Made by a program: the position numbers and the translations under genes. A stretch of 64,000 bases of DNA from Polyporus tsugae. Its lineage: Eukaryota; Basidiomycota; Agaricomycetes; Polyporales; Polyporaceae. The notes below the pieces were generated by a model. The model saw only the letters and a program-made list of their open reading frames with translations, searched no databases and had not been told where the DNA came from. The stretch spans positions 1,247,501 through 1,311,500 of the forward strand of contig JAHRBS010000010.1 in assembly GCA_024305745.1 (NCBI GenBank). Direction: 5' to 3'. Below, piece by piece: positions 34,011 to 42,581 of the stretch (positions are counted from its first letter, which is position 1; every line of letters begins with the position of its first letter).

Positions 34011-34354
34011 ATGAGCTCCCAGCAAGGCAGCAACAACTACGGCAGCGGCGGTTACGGAGGTAACTCTGGGCAGTCCTTTGGTGGGCCCCAGCGCCAGGAG
34101 ATGTCATATCTGTGTGCAGGTGAGCGAGCCGCGTACTCAGAAATTTGTTCGCTGACGATGTTCATCTCCCACCTTCTCTACCTGCAGATTGTGGCGCTTC
34201 GAACGAGATCAGACCCCGTGAGCCCATTCGTTGCAGGCAGTGCGGCCATCGTATCATGTACAAAAAGAGGACCACCAGGAGTGCGTTTGTCTTGGGACTG
34301 GCATCCGACGTTTAACTAACGCATTTTGCAGTGGTCCAGTTCGAGGCCCGGTGA
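34011..34354 (+). CDS. RPB12: RNA polymerases I/II/III shared subunit Rpb12 (ABC10-alpha)
   Basis: Three exons. Exon 1 is [20 protein letters not shown] through [13 protein letters not shown]. After a 68-nt intron (GTGAGCG...CTGCAG) exon 2 gives [20 protein letters not shown] and [12 protein letters not shown] second intron of about 53 nt precedes MVQFEAR and TGA at 34352-34354. The two CxxC pairs (CADC and CRQC) form the zinc site, and I-R-P-x-x-x-x-R-C-R-x-C-G-x-R-I-x-Y-K-x-R-T and V-Q-F-E-A-R are the invariant Rpb12 core. Total length of about 75 residues is normal. The Gly/Asn/Ser-rich N-terminal extension is disordered and variable among fungi. Confidence 0.95.
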
Positions 34355-35125
34355 CGTCTTCCGCTGCATCCTTATGCGTTGTATTTTTGTCTTCGTCTTC
34401 CTTTGGCTCTCGTCTTCACCCCGCCCAGTCCCTTCCGGGCCCCCCTACCTCATATATGTCGTCGTCCCCCTCTGGCTTGTCGTGTCCTGTCACAGTAGCA
34501 CGACCCACCACGGCGAGACTTCACATCGCGGCTTCTGCGCGCTCTCATCCCGGCTTCTCACATGTAGACTATCGCGCCAATATCATGCATCTCTTCCCCG
34601 CATTCTGCCCTTCACACAACTGTCAGCAGATCAAAGTCTGTCCCGGTCGCAATCCCTTCCTGCTCTCACGGATTTTCGATGACTTCTAGTCGTCAACGTG
34701 CTATGCGTGCGTCCTCAGCATACTCCGATATTGGGCGCAAGGTATTGTTCCCGCTTCTATCCATCTAGCCTTCTCATCCCGACTCTTCACATAGAGAACA
34801 TACAAGTACCGTACACGTACAAAGCATTAGGTCAGGTGGTGTGTACTCTACGACGAAGGATTACGATAAACACAGTAGCGACGAAGAACACGGCAAGCAA
34901 AGCAAGCATCGACTAGCACTGAGGGCATATGACAAATCTCAAAGCACTTTCTCCAGTCCAGACCCTCCCCTTCCCCCTTTCCCCCCCAACCCCACATCAA
35001 CGTAACTCGAAAACGACATTCACGGATAAAGGATGGGCCCCGAGCGATGATCCCTTCGAAGAGGCAGGCAGCTGACAGCGTTCCCTGCCTGCCTGCCAGC
35101 TACTCGGACTCGGGCTGGCGTCTCG
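34355..35125. other. Convergent intergenic region
   Basis: About 770 bp between convergent stop codons. It contains pyrimidine-rich runs near 34960-34995 and no coding-like segment. Presumably the 3' UTRs plus spacer. Confidence 0.5.
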
Positions 35126-36001
35126 CTACCAGATGCTATAGCGCCTGAACCAGAGGTGAAGGAAGCACGTCACGACGACCCGGTCGAGGAAGCCCTCGGC
35201 CCGCTCCGCGACGCGCAGGGTGAGCGTGTCCTGCGTCCACTGCGCGATCTGCCTTCCCCGGTTGCCGAGGTTGTCGCTGACGCACTAGAAGGCGGCCGGA
35301 GGTTAACGAAGGGCAATCGGGGGTGCAGACGGTAGCGTCGAGCGGGGGGGGGGGGAGGGAGCAGCGTGTTGGGGCGGGGCTCACGATCATGTCTGTGCCG
35401 TTCTCGGCGAGTTTCCACTTGTACTCTGAGTTGTTTACCTTGAACCTCCGGGACCTGTGCGGCGCATGCGCGATGGAGTGCGAGTTGGGGAGGGGGGGGG
35501 AGATGCATCATGCCCAATAAGGATTGGTGAGTGCGCAGAGCCTAACCTTGGAGTTATATTTTCGCTCACTTGCTAGAAGGTTTCTTGGGCTTTCGTAGTT
35601 CGCGTATCGATACCTGCCCAGCGGGGGGGGAGGGGGGGTTCAGCCGATGCTCCAGCCGGATGAAATCATCGAGGTACCCTCTCGACGCCAAAGTAGACCG
35701 CCCCGCTGGTATTTGACGACCACTCGATGTGCCCCGCATTCTCCCACACCTGGGTGTCTGTGTTTATTCGTTGGATGGAGGTCACGCCAGTGGTTAGACC
35801 AGTGTTTGGATGGTGAAACTACGGAATGGTGAATACGCACGGATGGCCGTCGAGAACGGTGAGTAGATGACGCACCTTGTACAGCGCTACCGTGTTCTGG
35901 CCCGCATTCTGGTCCACAATCTGTAACACTCGGAGGGTACGCGCATCGGCCTCCGGGTTGCTAGAGAGCTCGAAGCGGAGCACGAGATCGGTGGTAGACA
36001 T
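35126..36001 (-). CDS. Second DUF6593-type protein
   Basis: It starts at 36001 with MSTTDLVLRFELSSNPEADA and RTLRVLQIVDQNAGQNTVAL, beta-strand-like segments. After a long intron, VWENAGHIEWSSNTSGAVYF followed by GVERV is recovered near 35670-35750. A later exon gives RRFKVNNSEYKWKLAENGTD followed by MI (about 35392-35455). The final exon is VSDNLGNRGRQIAQWTQDTL, then AEGFLDRVVVTCFLHLWFRR ending YSIW with the stop at 35126-35128. The F-x-x-N-x-x-E-Y-x-W-K strand and the terminal L-D-x-V-V-V-T-x-x-x-x-x-W-F-R block correspond to the parts of DUF6593 also seen in the protein at 20863-21837. Introns here are long and G-rich, including a G12 run at 35344-35355. Function unknown. Confidence 0.6.
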
Positions 36002-38779
36002 GGAGACAGTCGTCCGCGCCGGATGGAGTCGAAAAAATATGATGCGGAGCGGGGGCTGACGAGTTTCACGAGCGCGGGGTAGGAGCGAGACGAGGTAAGT
36101 AGGGGCGTCATCCAGATATGGGCGATGGGCACGTTTGTTTTATGCGTCCCCTGGCAGCAGAGATGCATGTTTCCGAAATCCGCTGTCCGTCCCGTCATGG
36201 GCTCCGACTCCGAATCCAGTATGTTGGCTGGACGTCACAAACCGGCTGCTCCGGTCGCGAGCTCGCATTCATGGTCAGGGTCCTGTGGCCCCTCGGTCGG
36301 CCGGGTGATCGCTGTCGATCTGATTAGCACCATCAGGCAAAACCGAGGTGGAGTACTCAAAACGGCTGCCTGCGTCAAGCTCAAAATTAACTTAAATCGC
36401 GTGGGGGTGATGCAGGACCTGGGACGGGAGGTGACCGCGCCGGGGAACCCAAGGGGAACAGAGGGGAACCTGACGGGCCACACCTGACATATCACGTCCT
36501 CTACAGGGAAGGAATGCACGCTGCGAGCGGACGGACGCTGGCAAGTACTGGAACTGAGGCACTTCCCCGGCATACAGCAAGAAGCCCTGAGGCATCCGGC
36601 GGGAAGCAGCGGGGTGCAAGTGACCCGAGGACGAGCCATCCTTGGCGAGCTCTGCGTCCGTCGCTGTCTCGAAATCACGCTGTGGCACATCCCTGAATTT
36701 TATCGTGCCCGAGTTGTGCCCGAGCACGCTTGCGTCGGCGAGAGGGTACGGAGTGCGATCCGCCCATCGCGAGCGCGTTGGTAGCATCGATAAGACGCGT
36801 CGTCGGGGGCAGCGCATTCCGAGCTCGCCTCCATTGTTTGCGCCATACGACCTTCCACATTACTAGTCATTACTCTAGTGTGTCTGAGTGGGCATTCTTT
36901 TGGCACTCGGCACGCCTTCCGAACGGTATCGCTTCTGGGCTCGACGAGCATCCCAATGAATCACCGGTGTCATGTAAATGAGATCCGTGCGTCCTTCCAG
37001 AACCGCGCAGATGCTCCAAAAGACGGTCATAACACGGCCCTAGGTCAAACAGAGCATTGACGCCCCGTCGTGCCGTCGCACACAATGCGAGAGGATGGTG
37101 TAAAAAGGATACATACTGCATAACGGATCACGGCGCGCGACCGAAAGGAAGCATAGGAAGTTGAGAAGAGACAGGCCCTCCGGGCTAAGCGAGAGGTGAG
37201 TTACCGTCAGAGGAACACGTTGTGTGATGTGTGGATGCAGGAAGCACTACCACATGAATCTGTGACATGGCGACCGAGTCGGAGTCGGGTCGTTCTCTGT
37301 GGCCGCCCGTGGAGGGTTGGGCGCCAACCGGCCTCTGCCGTGACAGGCCACCAAACCCCGCTTTCGGTAGACGCCTCGCAATCGTGGCATGCACAATCGA
37401 CAGCATAAATATCCCATGCCGGGACGGAGGAGGTAAGTACTGGCAACCGATCGATCACAGCCCAAATTTTCAACGGGGTTACAACGTTGTGAGCTTACTT
37501 ATCATTCCAAGCACAGGTCGGGTGACTGGCAGGCAGCAAGAAACTCCGGAAGGGACGAACTTCGTTTTATAACCGTATCACCTTCCGATGACATTCGAAT
37601 GGCCAATCTCGAAATGCCAATCGATAGGTATGTCTAGTGATAGGCTCGCGTTCTGCTTTCTGGTCAGGTCGGGACAGGGTCGAGGGTGGACAATGACAGA
37701 GTAATCACCAAATGTGCTGCTACTAGACCAGGGTGCCTCGGGCCTTTTACTTGCTTCTGGAAGTACGACTCCCCAGGTGAGCGGGCATGTGTGCGCGGTG
37801 TGGCTTGTTCGAGCGTCGAAATTGACATCGCTTGGCGATATTCGCAGGTCATTTTTGTGCATCTTGACGACATGTTGCAATCCGGGGATGGCGGTCGGTG
37901 GCAGATGATCGCCAGCAACACAGCCGAATGTTAGAGTTGGGAGATGACGACAGAGAAGCAGCAGAAGGAGCCCAAAGAACAGGGCATGGGAACCTCATGG
38001 CAATCATGAGGGCGCGTTGGAGGCAGTGACTCGCACTCAATGGCACGATAAACCACGGCGGCGGAAATAAGGTCGCGCAGCATACTCGAGGCGTGCCGCT
38101 GCACCTGGCGATGTTCAGAACAACGTAATAAGAGTCGGCGGCCAGTTGCGCACGATCCGTTTGTGACATAATGGCGTGGGGCCACTGGATGGGGACAGCC
38201 TGAGTTAACGAATGCGCAAGGCCGAACTGCAACAAGGGTGTCAGTACATACTACACAAGTAGAGTCTCAGGAAGTAGGGGGGCCTGGGCTTGGGAAAGAC
38301 ACCGGAAAAAAAGCAAGTACGGCGATTGGGCGGCGGGATCGGTTGTGATTTGCAGAGAAGCTCTGACAACTGAGAGAGCAAATAAATTGGCATTGCTATA
38401 GCGGCTTGAGCTCCCCTCGAGGGCGGAGAGTCTGCTTAATGACGAGTACTGAGGGTGTGCCCTGCTTGCGGGCCCGAAAGAAGGAGGATCGTTATGTAGT
38501 CGAGTCACTGTCAGGGTCGCTTCTCTTGTCTCGGGATGGAGCGGGAAACGGGCGCCTGTGAACATTGTCAGGGCGGCCACGTGTAGGCGCCTAGAGTTCG
38601 GAGGCCCGGCAGGGATCGACGCCGGGACCGTGCGCGTCGGCGGCAAGTGTTAGAAAGCAACGGGTTCAACGCCCCTCTGTTCTTCCCCGACCCATTCCCC
38701 GCCCCTGCCCCGGCTCGTCGGCCCCCAAACCCATCCAGCCACATTTGTCAACTGTATCACGTCTTGACTATTCGTTTCC
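36002..38779. other. Intergenic, one unassigned coding-like stretch
   Basis: About 2.8 kb. On the minus strand, 36490-36760 reads as a protein-like segment (NSGTIKFRDVPQRDFETATD, then PQGFLLYAGEVPQFQYLPAS), but I could not place its start, stop or partner exons and recognise no family. The rest (37.0-38.8 kb) shows only short overlapping frames. The right end must carry the promoter of the bZIP gene. Confidence 0.4.
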
Positions 38780-40745
38780 ATGCCTGACGAACGCGACCGC
38801 AGTGTCTCCCATGACATGGAGGTGCGTGAGAGAGCGTACTTGCGGAGGATGTACTGGCAGCCTGAGCAGTGGTGTGTATGCGTGTGTAGAGCGACGACGA
38901 GCCTTCCCCGGACGGCAACACATCCCAACCTCCCGTTGGTAAGCCCGGCAGGAAGAAAAACCCAAAGCAAGTACATCACCTGCCTTTCCTCAGCGTGCTG
39001 ACGTGCTGACGGTCCGCACCATGCCACAGCTCCCAAGCGGCTAGACGTGACCAGAACCGTATAGCGCAGAGAGAGTTCCGTCTGCGCAAGCAACAGCGCG
39101 TGAGTACGCAATCAATGCCATTCTTGTCTTGGTGGCTCCGTGACGGTAAGAGGGAACGTACAAAGGCTGACAACGCACTTTTACACTGCGCAGATACGGG
39201 ATCTCGAGGCCAGTGTGGAAATGCTGTCGGGAGGCAAAGATGAGGCCCTGTCGCAGTTGAGGAAGGTGCTAAAAGGTACGTGTGAGGCGCGTTCTGCAAT
39301 TTGGAGCTACCGGCATTAATGGTCGTCACCCGAGACCTTATGCATGAGAACCAAGTACTACGAGGACTCCTCAAAAGCCTCAGCACGTTCATAGGTGATG
39401 GCGCAGGTGGTGTCCTCGCCAAGGTCGGATGGGAGTTGGCTGAGTACAACGATCTTATCAACAAGGCCGAGACGGACACCGCCTGGGAGAGCTACCAACG
39501 CCACAAGCGAGACACGTCGGAATCCGCAGGAGGACCGTCTGCCGCAGGCGGATCCAACTCTCAAAAGCGTGCCGCTGAGGATAGTGACCCGTACGGTCTC
39601 CGTCCCAAGAGATCGCGTCCGGGTGAGACCAATGGCGACGCTTCACGGTCGAGCGATAACTTCCCCCTGCTCGTCCCCCTCAATCCTTCGGTCTCGTCCA
39701 TGGGCCCGAATGGCCTCTACCCTCCCGATTATTCCCGCGGCCCGTCCGGTGCTTCTCCTATGTTCGTTCCACCTGCTTCGTCCCCAGCCAGCCATTCTGG
39801 TCAATACGGCTCTCCGTCTAGTGGGGGTATGTCTGTGCCCTTCCAGTCCGGGTATGGGATGTCGATGTCCAGCGACCCAATGTCGACGATGCCCGCCGTG
39901 AACAACAGCAGCATGGCGCCCATGGCGCCACCTCCCAGGACATCGTCGGCGCCGCAAGCCGCTCAAACGTCTTCGCAGCAGACGCAGGATGAGGAAGAAG
40001 AGATCGATCCGAAAAAGTTGGATGCGTACAAGCTTGTTTAGTGCGTTCTCCAGTCAGGTATATATCGTGTTTTGGCGCTGATGAAGTAAAACAAATCGTT
40101 TGATAGCTATCACTTGGACAACTGGAAACGCAATAACAATTACTGCCTTCCGTCGTCGCTCCGGCCGACACTAGTCCAAAGGTGACTAATTATCGTCCGA
40201 TTCCATTGTCTCGCTCCAACTAACGCCTGTTGCCTTCTAGGACAATTCCACATGGTAAGAGTAGTGATGGAAGCATGTCCGACAAATGGTCATTTGACTG
40301 TCCGATGTAGAGAGTGTGATCGACTGCGTCCTGCATCCAGAACTTCGCGATCGTATGATTTTGCTCCGAGGTAAGTCGCGCGACCAATGTCTGATAGCTT
40401 ACAGTCGTGTCCAACAACCAGCGTCATCCGAACCTTGCCGTTGCTCACGTCTCTCTCCTCAGAGCGCTTCAACCTTGTTGACTGTTTGCACGAATACCGC
40501 CTTGCTGTGAATATTCATGGGGACGACGTTCTGGCCCACAATAATTGGGAGATATCCGAGTCGTGGTTGCAGCGCTACAAGTACGCCTTCCTACTGAGTG
40601 CATACAAATTCTTGTCTCACACCTCCCCTACAGGTTCCTCGTGGACCCAGCCACATTAAACATCACGAACAAATGGCGACGCGAGCGAGGGGACACTGAG
40701 CTGCACGTCGGGGAATACTCGACCGAGCCGCCAAACCCAGTGTAA
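38780..40745 (+). CDS. bZIP transcription factor with C-terminal DUF3425-like domain
   Basis: Exons: 38780-38821 (MPDERDRSVSHDME), 38890-38966 (ending GKPGRKKNP), 39030-39099, and more. Joined across a GC-AG intron, the basic region is SQAARRDQNRIAQREFRLRK, with N-x-x-A-Q-R-x-F-R as in Yap-like factors. The zipper follows (IRDLEASVEML, LSQLRKVLKDLMHENQVLRG). A Ser/Pro-rich middle runs to IDPKKLDAYKLV. The in-frame TAG at 40039-40041 is not the end: TA/GTGCGT is a donor, and a 66-nt intron (40041-40106) leads to YYHLDNWKRNNNYCLPSSLR, then PTLVQRTIPHESVIDCVLHP, RFNLVDCLHEYRLAVNIHGD and WEISESWLQRYKFLVDP. The stop is TAA at 40743-40745. The LP-x-x-LRPT-x-x-Q and W-E-I-S-E-x-W-x-x-x-Y/F blocks fit DUF3425, a domain often fused to fungal bZIPs. 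It presumably acts in the nucleus; target genes are unknown. Confidence 0.82.
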
Positions 40746-41210
40746 GGAGTACCAGTTGTACGTGATTAACATGCTACCTTTGCCTCGGGAATGGACATGA
40801 CGTGGCGTCGTCGACCCTTGGCCTGGCTGCAGGAAAGAATTTGTATTATATAGATATCAACCGGTCTCGTGCGGACGTGTAGACACGTATCGCGGGGGCC
40901 GCGTTCTATTAGTTCTGTCGTCTTTAATATTGTCCTTGTGGTTTTGGCTGAACCAAGTCTCTCTTTGATTTGATGACTAGTTACCGTCGGTTGCAGGGCT
41001 TAGCTTGATTTTGTTTTGTAGACAGTGACCCCGTCCTCAATCCTATCTCCTCAATCACACAATTGGTGAATGGGGAGGGATCCGGTCCATTAAGACATCG
41101 AACATGCTGTCTGGCAACGTTGATGTATGGCATGAGATGCGACTCAAATCGGAATGGGGAGAGTTGCACAAGACTCACACAGTACGATATCTATCCGTCG
41201 GGGCAGCACT
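40746..41210. other. Convergent 3' region
   Basis: About 465 bp between the bZIP stop and the uS14m stop. It is AT-rich and contains no coding-like segment. Presumably both 3' UTRs. Confidence 0.5.
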
Positions 41211-41576
41211 CTACCAGGAAGCTTTGCGCACGCCAGGCAGCTCGTTCGCCAACGCCTTTAACCGGAACTGGTACTGCAACACGATTGCAACGTCAGTCTT
41301 CTCGCACATGAGCACAGACACTCTAGGAAGGCGCACCCTCGCCAGGCCGAACTCGCTGATGATACCCCGCCCTTTGCCCGTCTCCGTGCATCTGTTCTGG
41401 ACCGTCGTCGGCCTCGTGTACCGCCCGAAGGTGTTCAGCTGGAGCTGCGCCTGGAAGCGGACCTGCGGGGGGAGGGTCTGGTTGCGCGCGACGTAGAGGT
41501 AGGCGCGGCGGAGGATCTCGTTGGCGTTCACGCCGTGGCGCGCCTTGAGGTCGCGCAGCACGCGTACGTTCGGCAT
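41211..41576 (-). CDS. MRP2: Mitochondrial small-subunit ribosomal protein uS14m
   Basis: The start at 41576 gives MPNVRVLRDLKARHGVNANE, then NTFGRYTRPTTVQNRCTETG and GRGIISEFGLAR. The frame stays open through a 63-nt segment at 41274-41336 that begins GTGCGC and ends TTGCAG. Removing it joins GLAR directly to YQFRLKALANELPGVRKASW, the canonical uS14 C-terminus, so it is an intron with length divisible by three and no stop. The stop is at 41211-41213. The C-x-x-T-G-x-x-R-G and F-R-x-x-A-x-x-x-x-x-P-G-x-x-K-A-S-W signatures are S14. Spliced length is about 100 residues, equivalent to yeast Mrp2. The gene is divergent from the small membrane protein at 42013. Confidence 0.92.
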   Translation of the reverse strand: MPNVRVLRDLKARHGVNANEILRRAYLYVARNQTLPPQVRFQAQLQLNTFGRYTRPTTVQNRCTETGKGRGIISEFGLARVRLPRVSVLMCEKTDVAIVLQYQFRLKALANELPGVRKASW

Positions 41577-42012
41577 TTTGGTCTCGTGCCTTGGTCTAGA
41601 GGAGGAGGCGCGAGGAGCGAGGGAGACTCAGAGAAAGTGAATGACCGACTCAAGGCGGAGATGACGGGACGGAGCAGATGTGGGCGCTAGTCTTCGGGAA
41701 TAGGGCGTCTGTACGACGGCACCTGGAACTTGCCTGGCCAATGAGAGCGGCCCCGATCCTGTCCAGCTCGACCGGGGCTGCACGCCTTGCCTTTCCACCA
41801 CCATCCCTTGTCTCGCACCACCACGCCGTACGGCGTCCCAAACACACCAGTATTACGCGGAGGACATGGGAGATTGAATGTGCGTCTCCATTTTTCACCT
41901 TTGCACGCAGTGAGAGCAATAGGAGACTGACTGACAGCTTGACTGGTCGGCCCGCCCTTCGTTCGCTCGTCGGACAGAACCTCACACAAGTGCAGCGACC
42001 ACCATAGAGAGA
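41577..42012. promoter_or_regulatory. Divergent promoter region uS14m / small membrane protein
   Basis: 436 bp between divergent start codons. A minus frame runs through it but is antisense to the downstream gene. No TATA box is evident. Confidence 0.35.
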
Positions 42013-42306
42013 ATGTCGTCGTCTGTATCGCGCGTGCTCCAGCTCAACCACCGCCAGCGCCGGACGTTTATCTCCTCCCTCTTCGGCCTCACATTCCTCG
42101 CGTCCGTCGTCACCGTCTCCGCATCGACCTTCCTTCCGTGCCCCGCGCACCGCAGCCGCTACGCAGATGGAGAGACGGGAGGCGTGGAGGGGATGGGTGG
42201 GATGAACGGGAGGAGGGGCATCACCGTCGTGGAAAAGAAACCAAGGAGGTGGATAGAGGAGACGAGACCCGTCGCAAGAGCGCCCCAATCTAATGTGCAA
42301 CCATAA
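42013..42306 (+). CDS. Small single-pass membrane protein, unidentified
   Basis: A single exon of 97 codons. MSSSVSRVLQLNHRQRRTFI is a basic, Ser/Arg-rich start typical of mitochondrial targeting. It is followed by one hydrophobic helix (SSLFGLTFLASVVTVSASTF), a CPAHRSRY segment, a Gly/Met-rich spacer, and a basic tail ITVVEKKPRRWIEETRP. The stop is at 42304-42306. I do not recognise the family. Size, topology and the basic N-terminus suggest a small inner-membrane or assembly-factor-like mitochondrial protein, and the divergent neighbour is a mitochondrial ribosomal protein; both points are circumstantial. Coding character is supported by the ordered arrangement of targeting-like, hydrophobic and basic segments. 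Confidence 0.5.
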   Translation: MSSSVSRVLQLNHRQRRTFISSLFGLTFLASVVTVSASTFLPCPAHRSRYADGETGGVEGMGGMNGRRGITVVEKKPRRWIEETRPVARAPQSNVQP

Positions 42307-42581
42307 CACCCCTCTTAATGGCCCAAGGCATTCAGACCTCCGCTCATGAACAACGTCAAAGCTCAAGCGAGTGTTGTGGGTCTAGTCCTGGATATCGACA
42401 GTCAATCGAACGTTGAGGGCATGCCAGAACCGTCTGCCCCGCCCCCACCCCCACGGATCGACAGCACAGAGTACATGTTTCAGTGCTGCACCAACAAATT
42501 TGGTGCCCGAGCACTAGCTGGCGCTGACGCCTTCCTCTACTAAGCTAATTTTACAACAAGGTATCGTTGGGGTGGTATACA

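Noticed and set aside
38780..40041. bZIP gene ending at TAG 40039-40041
   Set aside because: The TAG overlaps a donor; splicing restores an in-frame DUF3425-like C-terminus ending at 40745.
41650..42366. 238-codon minus-strand frame
   Set aside because: It is antisense to the small membrane protein gene and its promoter; composition is non-natural and no homologous motif is seen.
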